In this document: one piece after another, positions 29,490 through 39,345 of the stretch | Layout: the number at the start of each line of letters is the position of its first letter | Position numbering within the stretch: position 1 is the first letter of the stretch | Assembly: GCA_003001975.1 (NCBI GenBank) | Contig: PVUG01000006.1 | Span: 182,557-246,556 of the forward strand | Source: Martelella mediterranea | GTDB lineage: Bacteria > Pseudomonadota > Alphaproteobacteria > Rhizobiales > Rhizobiaceae | DNA: 64,000 nucleotides | Direction of reading: 5' to 3' | Translations under genes and position numbers: made by a program | Notes under the pieces: generated by a model | Told to the model about the DNA's origin: nothing | What the model saw: only the letters and a program-made list of their open reading frames with translations | The model's database searches: none

Positions 29490-32400
29490 TTGAATAAGTT
29501 GCAGCGTGTGAGACGGCGCGTAAATGGCCGTTCGTCCTTTCGGAAGAAAAATCTAACAAATCAAACCGCTCTCTCTGGAATGCTCGTGCTTTGTGCCGCA
29601 GTTATGGTGGCCGGGCCAGCTTTGTCGGCTGATCGCGAATGGGACCGCCCATGGTGGAGTTCTGGTGATTTTGTCGATGGCTATAACTGGGATGGGGGAG
29701 GGGCTCCCGGCTCGGGAAATACCGCTACCATCAGCTCTAACGTGCTTGTTCCAGCTTATCTCGACCAGAGCCGTACGATCAAATCCCTGACCGTCGAAAA
29801 CGGCGGCCGCTTCATCATCCGTAATGGTGGGGCTCTGACCGCCGACAGTATGTCTGTCACGGGTCTGGGCAGTGTCACGATAGACAGCGGCGGCACATTT
29901 GTTGGCGCGATCAACAACACAAGCGGTATCGTTTCCAATCAGGGTTCAATTTCTGGAACGGTGACCAATTCCTCTTTGGGTGCACTTTTGGTTCCCGGTT
30001 TCACCAACCAAGCGGGCGGCACAGTTGCCGATTTTGTCAATACCGGCGGCCTTGCCATCAACCGAAACGGCGGCGAGATCGGTACGCTGAGCATTTCCGG
30101 CGGTGAGTTCACCAATAACGGCACGGTCACGGGAGCAACTTCTGTTACCGGCGGCCTGCTGATCAATGGCGGCACATTGCAGGGCACACTGGGTGTGGAT
30201 GGCGGTTTTGTTGCCAACGAAGCAGGTGGCAATGTCGCCGGTGTCACGACGATCTATGACGGTGATGTCACCAACGGGCTTATTTCCGGCGCGGATTTCG
30301 GCACGGTGGTCAATTATTCGACCGGTGTAGTCAATTCCAACGGCTTTACCAATGGCAGCTTCGGTCGCACCCAGAAACTCGTGAATTACGGTTCGGCTGT
30401 AAACCAGTTGGGCGGTTCAATCACGACGGCGACCAATGAGGCCGGAACCTTCACCAACAGCGGCAGCATCATTGGCGTGCTGGTTGTGAACGGCGGTACC
30501 GTTAATAACAACGGTACCGGTGCGTTGAACAACGGTACGGTCGGCGGGCTCACGACGATCAACAATGATGGCGTTGTGACCAACAGCGGTGTTTTGGGCG
30601 CTGTCAACAACAGCTCTTCTGCCGGCGGCAACGGTTATGGCTTCATCAATGAAAACGGTGGCTCCGCAGGCGGACTGACCAACAGCGGTAATGCAATCAA
30701 CCAAGCAGGCGGCACGCTTGCTTCCGCGCAGAATGAGGCCGGCGGTTTCTTCGCCAATGAGGGCACTGTCAGTGGCGCTATTATCGTCAACGGTGGCTTT
30801 GTCAGTAATACCGGTACTGTCAACGGTGCTCTCGATGTCAATGGTGGCTTGGTCGTCAATGAAGGTACTGTCGACGGTGCCCTCGATCTTGACGGCGGCT
30901 TGGTCGGCAATATCGGCCTCATTGGCGGGACGGCTGACATCGCAAGCGGCAGTGCGCTGTTCAATGCCGGCGTGATTCAGGGAGCGACGACGAATGACGG
31001 TCTGCTGCTGACCAGCGGAACGCTGAATGGCGGGCTGACCAACACGGGCCTGGCCGGTATCGAAGGCACGATTAACGGCATGATCGTCAACAACAATGGA
31101 TATGACGATACATTCGTGCTCATGGGAGACCTTTCCGGTAACGGTACACTTGACAACCAGGGTACGTTTACGGCCTGGGGCGGTTATACGATTTCGGGTA
31201 TCGATATCGAGAATAACAGTATACTCAACGCCTCGAACTACAGTACGGATACGGATGCCTTGAAGGCTGCGGGATCGTCTGCAACCACCCTAAACATAGA
31301 TGGCAACATCACGCAGGGCGGTGGAATTGTGCTCGGTACTTACGCCGACACGACGACTGATCAGATCCATGTGACGGGTGATTTTTCCGGGGCCGATTAT
31401 GATCTGGGGCTCTATGGGCTGAATTATCTCGACACGCCGGACGAGCGTACGTTGATTACGGTCGACGGAGACTTCTCGGCGGCGATCGGAGATGTCTATG
31501 GACTTGGCAATACCGCCAATCCGCTGATCGTCAACAGCGTCCGGGAAACCGGTAATTCGGTCATCCTGGCAACTGCGCTCGACATGGCGCCGATCAGCGG
31601 CACGCTCGGCGGCATTTATGCCGCGCAGGCTTTCACTGGCATTACCACGAACCGGTTTGACGGCAGCTATGTTACCGAAGTCGACGGCGCGCAGAAAGGC
31701 TGCACGCCGGGCAGCTACACTCGGATGAACGGCGGTACTTTCGAAACCACGTCAACGGCGTCTTCGAACGGTTCGGGTTCCGCGACCACGAACTCGGACA
31801 TGACGTTTGGCGGTGTTGAACTTGGCATCGATTATGGTTGCTTCGATCTCGGAGAAAATGGCGGCCAGGTCAATTTCGGTATCCTTGGCGGCATCAATTC
31901 CGGTAAGATCAGTGAGAATGATACGGTCGCCGGTATCCGCTACAGCGGGTTGAACGAGTTCGAGCAGAAGTATTTCGGTGCTTATGCGTCCTATTTCGCC
32001 GGACCGTTCTTTGCCGAACTGCGGACGACCTATGGTCAGACGTCCTATGACATCAACCAGATGCGTATGGCCCCAGGTCTTTCGACGACGGTCTTCGATC
32101 AGAGTGACTTCGACGCTGATCAGTACACCGCATCGGGCTATGTGGGCTACAACTTCGATCTGGACCGCCTTGCCCTGACGCCTTCGGTCGGACTGTCCTA
32201 TTCGAACAGCTCCTTTGACGATCTTCGTGTGGCCAGCGGTTCACCGGCGAGGATCGCGTTCGACGATATGGACACCTTTGTCGGATCGATCGGGCTGGCG
32301 GCATCGACGGCCTTTGTTCTCGAGGAGAACAAGGGAACGATCCTGCCGTTCCTGTCGGGGACCTACTACAACAACTTCTCCGATGACCCAACAGCCGAAT

Positions 32401-32603
32401 ATGTGTCGTCGGCGGGTATCCGCACGCCGATCACAACATCGACGGTCGATAGCTACGGAGAAGTCAGCGTCGGGTTCAACTACCTCGCACCTGCTGTGAC
32501 AGGAAACATGCGCCAGCTCAGCAGCCAGCTGAGAGCGGACTTCCCGGTCGGTGACGATGTCTCCGGCGCCCAGGTCTCGCTTTCGCTGCGTGTGCAGTTC
32601 TAA
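29490..32603 (+). CDS. Autotransporter adhesin (type Va secretion)
   Basis: About 1037 residues. An extended basic N-terminus leads into a signal peptide ending ALSA. The passenger (about 30-760) is Gly/Asn/Thr-rich with short repeats built on N-x-G-T-V and G-G-x-x-x-N units, consistent with a beta-helix. The last 270 residues form an autotransporter barrel ending in SLRVQF, with terminal Phe. A perfect AAGGAGG (29477-29483) sits six bases before TTG 29490 but touches GTG 29484, so I choose TTG. It is likely a surface adhesin. Confidence 0.9.
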   Translation: MNKLQRVRRRVNGRSSFRKKNLTNQTALSGMLVLCAAVMVAGPALSADREWDRPWWSSGDFVDGYNWDGGGAPGSGNTATISSNVLVPAYLDQSRTIKSLTVENGGRFIIRNGGALTADSMSVTGLGSVTIDSGGTFVGAINNTSGIVSNQGSISGTVTNSSLGALLVPGFTNQAGGTVADFVNTGGLAINRNGGEIGTLSISGGEFTNNGTVTGATSVTGGLLINGGTLQGTLGVDGGFVANEAGGNVAGVTTIYDGDVTNGLISGADFGTVVNYSTGVVNSNGFTNGSFGRTQKLVNYGSAVNQLGGSITTATNEAGTFTNSGSIIGVLVVNGGTVNNNGTGALNNGTVGGLTTINNDGVVTNSGVLGAVNNSSSAGGNGYGFINENGGSAGGLTNSGNAINQAGGTLASAQNEAGGFFANEGTVSGAIIVNGGFVSNTGTVNGALDVNGGLVVNEGTVDGALDLDGGLVGNIGLIGGTADIASGSALFNAGVIQGATTNDGLLLTSGTLNGGLTNTGLAGIEGTINGMIVNNNGYDDTFVLMGDLSGNGTLDNQGTFTAWGGYTISGIDIENNSILNASNYSTDTDALKAAGSSATTLNIDGNITQGGGIVLGTYADTTTDQIHVTGDFSGADYDLGLYGLNYLDTPDERTLITVDGDFSAAIGDVYGLGNTANPLIVNSVRETGNSVILATALDMAPISGTLGGIYAAQAFTGITTNRFDGSYVTEVDGAQKGCTPGSYTRMNGGTFETTSTASSNGSGSATTNSDMTFGGVELGIDYGCFDLGENGGQVNFGILGGINSGKISENDTVAGIRYSGLNEFEQKYFGAYASYFAGPFFAELRTTYGQTSYDINQMRMAPGLSTTVFDQSDFDADQYTASGYVGYNFDLDRLALTPSVGLSYSNSSFDDLRVASGSPARIAFDDMDTFVGSIGLAASTAFVLEENKGTILPFLSGTYYNNFSDDPTAEYVSSAGIRTPITTSTVDSYGEVSVGFNYLAPAVTGNMRQLSSQLRADFPVGDDVSGAQVSLSLRVQF

Positions 32604-32617
32604 GGTGGCATTTCTAA

Positions 32618-32644
32618 GTTCGGGCGGTCTTTGACCGCCCGAAC
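32618..32644. terminator. Strong hairpin after the autotransporter
   Basis: 12-bp perfect stem GTTCGGGCGGTC/GACCGCCCGAAC, loop TTT, without a T-run. Confidence 0.6.
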
Positions 32645-32664
32645 CACCGATACGGAAAACAGGG

Positions 32665-32684
32665 CGGGCCGTAGCCCGTTTTTT
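32665..32684 (+). terminator. Second terminator after the autotransporter
   Basis: CGGGC-CGTA-GCCCG stem followed by six T. Together with the hairpin at 32618 it should end the autotransporter mRNA. The remaining 250 bp to the HNH gene hold nothing I recognise. Confidence 0.75.
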
Positions 32685-32935
32685 GAACGCGCGGTGTTTG
32701 TTCTCAGATGGAGACGGCCGCATGCGTGCGGTATTGTCTGCATTTCGGCCGAAAGGCTGACCTGAGCCTGATCAGACACTCTTCGGTCAAGCATGAATGC
32801 GGGTGTCGATTACTATACCAGCGTTGGCAGACGGAGCCCGGCAATGTGATCTTCAGCTGTCACAGGCCCGGCAACGTCCGTCTGCTGGCACAGGTATCAT
32901 CCAGATGCAGCACTTCATGCCGGGCATAGTGGCCG

Positions 32936-33493
32936 TCACGGCTCCAGTTCGCTGTCCCAGTAGAGGTAGTCGAGCCAGCTTTCGTGGAGATAGTTTGGCG
33001 GGAAGCGGCGGCCGTTGTTGTGCAGGTCCTGCACCGTCGGGCGGTAAGGCTTCTGCCAGGGGATCATGCCGGCCTGTTTCGGCAGTCTGGATCCCTTTTT
33101 CAGATTGCACGGCGAACAGGCCGCTACCACATTTTCCCACGTTGTCTCGCCACCCTTGCAGCGCGGGATGACATGATCGAAGGTCAGTTCGTCATGGCTG
33201 CCGCAATACTGGCACTGGAAACGGTCGCGAAGGAAAACATTGAAGCGGGTAAAGGCCGGGTTGCGCGAGGGTTTGATGTAGGTCTTGAGACAGACGACAC
33301 TCGGCAGCCGCATGGAAAAGCTGGGCGAAGACACGGCCTGATCATACTCGGCGATGATGTTCACACGGTCGAGAAAGACGGCCTTGATCGCGTCCTGCCA
33401 GGACCATAGCGACAAGGGGTAATAACTCAGGGGCCTGTAGTCGGCATTCAGCACAAGCGCCGGCAAGGCCTGAGGCGAGACTGCAATCGTCAA
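32936..33493 (-). CDS. HNH endonuclease family protein
   Basis: 185 residues. C94-x2-C97 and C126-x2-C129 form the zinc site around the HNH core FDHVIPRCKGG (D106-H107) and N121. This is a widespread single-copy alphaproteobacterial HNH protein with unknown physiological target. GAGAGCAACTTGAC precedes the ATG. Confidence 0.88.
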   Translation of the reverse strand: MTIAVSPQALPALVLNADYRPLSYYPLSLWSWQDAIKAVFLDRVNIIAEYDQAVSSPSFSMRLPSVVCLKTYIKPSRNPAFTRFNVFLRDRFQCQYCGSHDELTFDHVIPRCKGGETTWENVVAACSPCNLKKGSRLPKQAGMIPWQKPYRPTVQDLHNNGRRFPPNYLHESWLDYLYWDSELEP

Positions 33494-33609
33494 GTTGCTC
33501 TCCTGATCGATTCGGCATCCTTTCTCTGTATATTAGGCTTGTTGTTACAGCATTGTGAAGCCTGATAAATCGAGTGCATGAATAAGGGGGATAAAGTCGC
33601 TGCAATTCT

Positions 33610-34254
33610 TCAGCCGACCGGAAGAACTTCTTTTTTCATCACGGTGGCATAATAGGCCCAGAGAATGCGCGCCGCGACTGCGCGATACGGGCGCCAGTCT
33701 TCAGCGTGCGCGCGCAGCACCTTTTGTTCCGGCCGCGTCTCAAGGCCGAATGCGTGTGCAGCCGCTGCCCTGAGTGCCAGATCGCCTGCGGGAAAGATGT
33801 CGATATGTCCGGCCGAAAACATCAGATAGACCTCGGCCGTCCACGGTCCGATGCCGCGATGGGCGGTCAGTTCGGCAATCGCGCTCTCGCTTGGCTGATC
33901 GGCAAGGCGGTCGAGATCGAGACTGCCGTGCATGACGGCCTGTGCGACCGTCTCAAGGCTTGCCTGTTTGGCGCGCGTGAGGCCGAGACCGGCGCGTGTC
34001 TGCGGCGAGAGCGCAAGAAAGGTTTCCGCCGTCAGCAGCGGGCAGGCGGCCTTCAGCCGCGCGAAGATTGCGTTCGCGGCCTGTTTGGAGATCAACTGCC
34101 CGACCACGACCTCGGCAAGGCCCTCGAACCCGCCCGGCCGCAGCCTGAGCGGGATTTCGCCGCTGACGGCCGCAATTCTTGCCATAGCGGTCACGCTTTT
34201 GCATAAATTGTGCACCGCCGTGTCGAGATCGGCGGCATTGCGCAGACGCTGCAT
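33610..34254 (-). CDS. alkA: DNA-3-methyladenine glycosylase II-type (HhH-GPD)
   Basis: 214 residues from ATG 34254, with AAGGGGTAAGG upstream; the frame extends further but only as antisense to gluQ. The helix-hairpin-helix HRGIGPWTAEVYLM (132-145) and catalytic Asp in IFPAGDLALR (D158) place it in the AlkA group of base-excision glycosylases removing alkylated bases. It is divergent from gluQ, with starts 45 bp apart. Confidence 0.87.
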   Translation of the reverse strand: MQRLRNAADLDTAVHNLCKSVTAMARIAAVSGEIPLRLRPGGFEGLAEVVVGQLISKQAANAIFARLKAACPLLTAETFLALSPQTRAGLGLTRAKQASLETVAQAVMHGSLDLDRLADQPSESAIAELTAHRGIGPWTAEVYLMFSAGHIDIFPAGDLALRAAAAHAFGLETRPEQKVLRAHAEDWRPYRAVAARILWAYYATVMKKEVLPVG

Positions 34255-34299
34255 CGGCCTTACCCCTTTCCATGAATTTTGAACGCGGACTGTCATCGC

Positions 34300-35178
34300 A
34301 TGAATTTGAACACCGCTCGACCCGTTTTCCGCTTCGCACCGAGCCCGAACGGCCGGCTTCACCTGGGCCATGCGCTGTCGGCGCTTGAAAACCAGCGGAG
34401 GGCACATGCCGCCGGCGGCCGGCTGTTGCTGCGGATCGAGGATATTGATCGCGCCCGCTGCACGCCCGAACTGGAAGCGCAAATCATCGACGACCTGGCC
34501 TGGCTCGGTATCGACTTCGATGGGCCGGTCTTCCGCCAGTCGGCGCATTTTGCCGACTATCAGGCCATGCTGCAAAGCCTGATCGATCGCGGCCTTGCCT
34601 ATCCGGCCTTCATGACCCGCGGCGCGGTGAAAAGACATGTTGGCGAACACGAAGAACAGGGGACGACGTGGCCACGCGATCCCGACGGCGCGCCGCATTA
34701 TCCCGATGGTGATCGCAGCCTGTCTCTTGAAGAGCGCCGGGAGCGGCTGGAAAGCGGCGTGCGGCATGCCTGGCGGCTCGATATGGCGGCGGCGATAAAG
34801 GCTGTTGGCAAGCCGCTGTTCTGGCTGGAAGATACCGATGATGGCATCGTCGAGACGCCGGCGGACCCCGGGGCATGGGGCGATATCGTGCTGTCGCGCT
34901 CGGACGCGCCATCGAGCTATCATCTCTCGGTCGTCACCGATGACGCGGCGCAGCGCGTGACCCATGTCGTGCGCGGCATGGACCTTTACCATGCAACGTC
35001 CGTTCACAGGCTGTTGCAGGAACTGCTGGCTCTGCCTGCGCCGGTTTATCATCACCACCGGCTGATTTTGGGGGCGGACGGGCGCAAGCTTTCCAAATCC
35101 AGTCAGGATACGGCACTGGAAGAATTGCGGGCGAAAGGTGTGTCACCCGCCGATATTCGGGTCATGTGCGGGTTCTGA
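34300..35178 (+). CDS. gluQ: Glutamyl-Q tRNA(Asp) synthetase
   Basis: 292 residues, class I synthetase core without the anticodon-binding half of GltX. HIGH-type APSPNGRLHLGHA near residue 14, LLRIEDIDRAR, and a KMSKS version GRKLSKS near 257. It attaches glutamate to queuosine-34 of tRNA-Asp. The segment that in E. coli YadB holds the zinc cysteines reads YPAFMTR here, so both nearby Cys are absent. ATG at 34300 is preferred over an upstream TTG. Its last 36 bases overlap the end of the convergent BrkB gene. Confidence 0.93.
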   Translation: MNLNTARPVFRFAPSPNGRLHLGHALSALENQRRAHAAGGRLLLRIEDIDRARCTPELEAQIIDDLAWLGIDFDGPVFRQSAHFADYQAMLQSLIDRGLAYPAFMTRGAVKRHVGEHEEQGTTWPRDPDGAPHYPDGDRSLSLEERRERLESGVRHAWRLDMAAAIKAVGKPLFWLEDTDDGIVETPADPGAWGDIVLSRSDAPSSYHLSVVTDDAAQRVTHVVRGMDLYHATSVHRLLQELLALPAPVYHHHRLILGADGRKLSKSSQDTALEELRAKGVSPADIRVMCGF

Positions 35179-36057
35179 ATGCTTTGCCTTGCGGGCGCGG
35201 TGACGGCTCCATGGGGCGTGCTTGATGACCTTGTATTTCAGGAGAGCGGCGTTGACCTCGGCCCCCAGAAGCAGGATCACGCCGATCGAATAGAGAAACA
35301 CCAGCAGGATCATCGGGGTTGCAAGGCCGGCATAGGTGGCGCTGTATTGCGCGAACGTGCCGAGATAATAGGCAAAGCCCGACGCGAACAGCGACCAGAC
35401 GACAAGCGTCAGAATGATCCCCGGCAGCACATCGACCAGCCGGCGGCGTCCGGAGGCCAGAAACAGATGGGCGATCACCAGCCCGAACAGCAACAGCAGA
35501 AACGTGCCGAGCAGGCGGGCATTGGAAAGCAGGTTGAGCGCGTCTTCCAGCCAGGGAAACCAGCGTTCGGCGAAATGCAGCGCCAGCGGCACCACCACGA
35601 ACATGATGCTGAGAAAGGCGAAGATGATCGCCGCCAGCAGCACGAAGCCCAGGCTGCGGATCCTCAGCCACCACCATGTGCGCGTTTCTTCCACCCTGTA
35701 GGCACGGTTGAGCGAAAGACGGACGGCCTCCACGCCGTTGGAGGCAAAATAGGCGGCCGCCAGAACCGATACGGTCAGCAATCCGCCACGGGGAACCGTC
35801 AGAACCTCGCGGATCTGGTTGGAAACGGGTTCGGCAATGGCCTCCGGCCAGGCGCCGACGATGAAATTGATGGCGACATTGGCAAATTCATCGGCGCCGA
35901 GAAAACCGGCAAGCGTTGTGCCGAAGATCAGAAACGGAAACAGCGCCAGCAATGTCGAGAGTGCCACATGGCTTGCCATGGCCCAGCCGTCATCCTCACT
36001 GAAATGATAGAGCGCGTCATAGGCGACCTTCAACGTCATCCGGACCGGCGTCTTCAT
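35143..36057 (-). CDS. YihY/BrkB-family inner-membrane protein
   Basis: 304 residues from ATG 36057, which has GGGAGAG just upstream. Six membrane helices with family marks ASHVALSTLLALFPFLIF, SNGVEAVRLSLNRAYRVEETR and LYSIGVILLLGAEVNA. The family was once called ribonuclease BN/BrkB; its true role is unclear. It overlaps gluQ tail to tail. Confidence 0.88.
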   Translation of the reverse strand: MKTPVRMTLKVAYDALYHFSEDDGWAMASHVALSTLLALFPFLIFGTTLAGFLGADEFANVAINFIVGAWPEAIAEPVSNQIREVLTVPRGGLLTVSVLAAAYFASNGVEAVRLSLNRAYRVEETRTWWWLRIRSLGFVLLAAIIFAFLSIMFVVVPLALHFAERWFPWLEDALNLLSNARLLGTFLLLLFGLVIAHLFLASGRRRLVDVLPGIILTLVVWSLFASGFAYYLGTFAQYSATYAGLATPMILLVFLYSIGVILLLGAEVNAALLKYKVIKHAPWSRHRARKAKHSEPAHDPNIGG

Positions 36058-36155
36058 ACTCTCTCCCAATGGCGGTTGCAGCGGGGGAACCGTTTGTGGC
36101 GTATCTGTAACCTTATATAGGATAGTGATCGGTTTGATGTACCGGAGAGAGACAA

Positions 36156-36989
36156 TTGACTGAAAAATCCACGATTATCGTCACCGGCTGTTCAAGCGGC
36201 ATCGGTGCTTTCTGTGCCCGCGCGCTGCATGCCGATGGATGGCGGGTGTTCGCCACCGCCCGCCGTGAAGACGATCTTGCAGCGCTGGCCGCAGACGGGC
36301 TCGAGGCGCTCTATCTGGATTATACCGACAATGCCTCGATTGCCGCGCTGGTCGAAACCGTTCTGCAGCGCACCGGCGGCAGGCTCGATGCGCTGTTCAA
36401 CAATGGCGCCTATGGCCAGACCGGCGCGGTGGAGGATGTTACAACCGATGTTCTGCGCGCCCAGTTCGAGGCCAATGTCTTCGGCTGGCATGAGCTGACG
36501 CGGCAGATCGTGCCGGTCATGCGCGCTCAGGGGCACGGCCGCATCGTGCAGTGCTCCTCGATCCTGGGTCTTTTGCCCTATCGTTATCGCGGACCGTATT
36601 CGGCATCGAAATATGCGCTCGAAGCCCTGTCGCTGACATTGCGCATGGAGCTTGAGGGAACCGGCATTTTCGTCAGCCTGATCGAGCCGGGGCCGATTGC
36701 CTCGAAATTCACCGCCAATGCGCTGAAACATATCAGGGCCAATATCGACCTCGAAGGCTCGGTGCATGCCGAGGACTACCGCCGGCAGCTGGCCCGTCTC
36801 GATGGTTCGGGGCCGGCCAACCGTCACAAGCTCGCCCCCGACGCCGTCCATGCTGTCTTGCTGAAGGCGTTGACGGCGAAACGGCCGAAGCCGCATTATC
36901 TCGTGACAACGCCGGCCAAACAGGGCGCCTTCCTGAAGCGGGCGATGCCGGCTGACTGGTTCTACCGCCTGATGGGCCGGATGAGCTGA
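36156..36989 (+). CDS. SDR-family oxidoreductase
   Basis: 277 residues from TTG 36156, placed after [18 protein letters not shown] coenzyme motif (10-17), NNGAYG in place of NNAG, catalytic CSSILG and [11 protein letters not shown]. It belongs to the SDR subgroup with an extended C-terminus and an unknown alcohol/ketone substrate. The macro-domain gene follows 19 bp later, probably in one transcript. Confidence 0.87.
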   Translation: MTEKSTIIVTGCSSGIGAFCARALHADGWRVFATARREDDLAALAADGLEALYLDYTDNASIAALVETVLQRTGGRLDALFNNGAYGQTGAVEDVTTDVLRAQFEANVFGWHELTRQIVPVMRAQGHGRIVQCSSILGLLPYRYRGPYSASKYALEALSLTLRMELEGTGIFVSLIEPGPIASKFTANALKHIRANIDLEGSVHAEDYRRQLARLDGSGPANRHKLAPDAVHAVLLKALTAKRPKPHYLVTTPAKQGAFLKRAMPADWFYRLMGRMS

Positions 36990-37008
36990 GGTGGCCAGGG
37001 AGAAAGCA

Positions 37009-37527
37009 ATGACCGAGATATCCGTCATCAGGGCCGATATCACCAGACTTGACGTCGATGCTGTCGTCAATGCCGCCAATACCTCGCTTCTGGGCGGGGG
37101 AGGGGTCGATGGCGCCATTCACAGGGCTGCCGGTCCCGGCCTTCTGGCCGAATGCCGCACACTTGGCGGCTGCCCCACCGGCGAGGCGCGGATCACCGCC
37201 GGATACGATCTGCCAGCGTGTCATGTGATTCACACTGTCGGCCCCGTCTGGAAGGGAGGATCGCACAACGAGGCTGAACGTCTTGAAAGCTGCTATCGCA
37301 ATTCCCTGAAGCTGGCGGCGGAAAGCAATTGCCGCACGGTCGCCTTTCCGGCCATTTCGACCGGCGTTTACGGTTTTCCCGCTGACCGGGCGGCAACAAT
37401 TGCGGCCACGACGATCACAGGTGTGGCCTCGGCCCTGCCTGTCATCACCGCTGTCTATCTGGTGGCATTTGACGGCGGCATGGAGGCCCTTCTGGAGGCG
37501 GCCGTTGCCGCAGCGTTTGCAGCATGA
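37009..37527 (+). CDS. Macro domain O-acetyl-ADP-ribose deacetylase
   Basis: 172 residues from ATG 37009 (CAGGGAG upstream). [19 protein letters not shown] and [12 protein letters not shown] are the two ADP-ribose loops of the YmdB/MacroD class. It hydrolyses O-acetyl-ADP-ribose or mono-ADP-ribosyl groups. Coupled to the upstream SDR. Confidence 0.93.
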   Translation: MTEISVIRADITRLDVDAVVNAANTSLLGGGGVDGAIHRAAGPGLLAECRTLGGCPTGEARITAGYDLPACHVIHTVGPVWKGGSHNEAERLESCYRNSLKLAAESNCRTVAFPAISTGVYGFPADRAATIAATTITGVASALPVITAVYLVAFDGGMEALLEAAVAAAFAA

Positions 37528-37617
37528 GCATCCGTTGCCCTTGCATGCTTGTGCAATTTATCGTCTGATGCAGCTTTCCTGCGCAGGTGGGAACAACGGA
37601 GGAGACGGTACCGCCCC

Positions 37618-37815
37618 ATGTCCAGCTTTTTCATATTCGTGACAATCATTGCGATGATGCTGGTCGTGTTCTTTCTGGTGCGCGGCCTCATAAACATGAT
37701 GAAGGGCGGCAGCCCCCAATTTTCCAACAAGATGATGCAGGGCCGCATTGCCTTTCAGGCAATCGCGATCGTCCTCATCATGTTCACACTCTGGCTCATC
37801 CAGTCCGGACACTGA
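37618..37815 (+). CDS. Twin-transmembrane (HIG1-like) small protein
   Basis: 65 residues with two membrane helices (4-25 and 42-62) joined by a loop KGGSPQFSNKMMQGR. GGAGGAGAC precedes the ATG by about ten bases. Proteins of this size and order stand before the cobalamin adenosyltransferase gene in many alphaproteobacteria and resemble the HIG1 fold; function unproven. Confidence 0.8.
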   Translation: MSSFFIFVTIIAMMLVVFFLVRGLINMMKGGSPQFSNKMMQGRIAFQAIAIVLIMFTLWLIQSGH

Positions 37816-37824
37816 TTTTCAGGC

Positions 37825-38397
37825 ATGGTCAAACTCAACAAGATTTACACGCGCACCGGCGATGGCGGCACGACCGGGCTTGCCACGGGCCCGCGCCGCA
37901 AGAAATCCGATCTCAGGCTCCACGCCATCGGCGATGTGGACGAAACCAATGCCGCGCTCGGTCTGGTGCGGCTTGAAATCGATGGCGAGGGCGCGCTTGC
38001 CGACGGGTTGAAACGCATTCAGAACGATCTTTTTGATCTCGGTGCCGATCTGGCAACGCCGGAGACCGGTGATGCGCTTTCCTATGAGCCGCTGCGGATC
38101 GTGACCACGCAGGTCGAATGGCTCGAAAGCGAGATCGACCGGTTGAATGCGGCGCTTTCGCCGCTCACCTCCTTCATCCTGCCCGGTGGCAGCCGGCTGG
38201 CCAGCGGACTGCATATGGCGCGCACCGTCTGCCGCCGGGCTGAACGGGCCATGGTGGCGCTTGAGGCGGAAGAAGCGGTCGGCAAACCTGCGCTTTCCTA
38301 TATCAACCGGCTTTCCGATTACCTGTTCGTGGCCGCCCGCCACGCCAACGACGATGGCCGCGCCGACATTTTGTGGGTGCCGGGGAAAAACCGATGA
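37825..38397 (+). CDS. Cob(I)alamin adenosyltransferase, PduO type
   Basis: 190 residues. ATP-binding YTRTGDGGTTGL at the start, then GDVDETNAALG, FILPGGS and RRAERAMVAL, which define the PduO trimeric adenosyltransferases making adenosylcobalamin. It lies nine bases after the twin-membrane gene. Confidence 0.93.
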   Translation: MVKLNKIYTRTGDGGTTGLATGPRRKKSDLRLHAIGDVDETNAALGLVRLEIDGEGALADGLKRIQNDLFDLGADLATPETGDALSYEPLRIVTTQVEWLESEIDRLNAALSPLTSFILPGGSRLASGLHMARTVCRRAERAMVALEAEEAVGKPALSYINRLSDYLFVAARHANDDGRADILWVPGKNR

Positions 38398-38580
38398 TTT
38401 ATCGAAAAATGCCTGTTTTGAGGCAATGATTCTTTGTCAAAGCAGGCAAATGAAATTATTCATGTCGCCCATTGGCAAGCGAGCGCGGTCGAAAGGCCGC
38501 AATCTCACCCACGCCGGAATGTCCGTTCCGGCCCAAATGTCTCGATTGAGGCCGTGAGGCCCTGATCCAGGAGGTAGAAG

Positions 38581-39330
38581 ATGAAGGTTCTGGTCCCGGT
38601 AAAGCGGGTTGTCGATTACAACGTCAAGATTCGTGTGAAACCGGATGGCACCGGCGTTGAACTCGCCAATGTGAAAATGTCGATGAACCCGTTCGACGAG
38701 ATCGCGGTGGAAGAAGCCCTCAGGCTGAAGGAAGCCGGCATTGCCACCGAAGTGATTGCGGTTTCCATCGGCCCGGCCAAGGCGGAAGAAACCATCCGCA
38801 CCGCCCTTGCCATGGGTGCTGACCGCGGCATCCTGATTACCACCGACGAAACCGTCGAGCCGCTTGCCGTTGCCAAGCTTCTCAAGGAAGTTGCCGCGGC
38901 GGAAGAGCCGGGCCTCGTCATTCTCGGCAAGCAGGCGATTGACGACGACAGCAACCAGACGGGCCAGATGCTGTCGGCCCTTCTCGGCTGGAGCCAGGCG
39001 ACCTATGCCTCCAAGCTTGAAGTCGGCGAGAGCGAGGCGACCGTGATCCGCGAGATCGATGGCGGGCTGCAGACCATCACCGTCAAGCTGCCGGCCATCA
39101 TCACCACGGACCTGCGCCTCAACGAGCCGCGTTACGCTTCGCTGCCGAACATCATGAAGGCGAAGAAAAAGCCGGTCGACAAGAAGACGCCGGCTGATTT
39201 CGGCGTTGACATCGCCCGCCGCCTGGAAGTGCTGAAGACCGAGGAGCCGGAAGCCCGCAAGGCCGGTATCAAGGTGGCCAATGCCGCCGAACTGGTCGAC
39301 AAGCTGAAGAACGAAGCCGGCGTGCTGTAA
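38581..39330 (+). CDS. etfB: Electron transfer flavoprotein subunit beta
   Basis: 249 residues starting [20 protein letters not shown]. It carries the ETF beta signature region ([45 protein letters not shown]). It binds AMP and pairs with EtfA to pass electrons from acyl-CoA dehydrogenases to ETF:quinone oxidoreductase. etfA follows after 15 bp. Confidence 0.96.
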   Translation: MKVLVPVKRVVDYNVKIRVKPDGTGVELANVKMSMNPFDEIAVEEALRLKEAGIATEVIAVSIGPAKAEETIRTALAMGADRGILITTDETVEPLAVAKLLKEVAAAEEPGLVILGKQAIDDDSNQTGQMLSALLGWSQATYASKLEVGESEATVIREIDGGLQTITVKLPAIITTDLRLNEPRYASLPNIMKAKKKPVDKKTPADFGVDIARRLEVLKTEEPEARKAGIKVANAAELVDKLKNEAGVL

Positions 39331-39345
39331 GGAGATATCGAGACC

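Noticed and set aside
30050..31100. Short spaced repeats that could suggest a CRISPR or tandem array
   Set aside because: They are imperfect, in frame, and code for the Gly/Asn-rich passenger repeats of the autotransporter.
34255..35058. N-terminal extension of the AlkA-like frame
   Set aside because: It is antisense to gluQ, and a strong ribosome site precedes the ATG at 34254.
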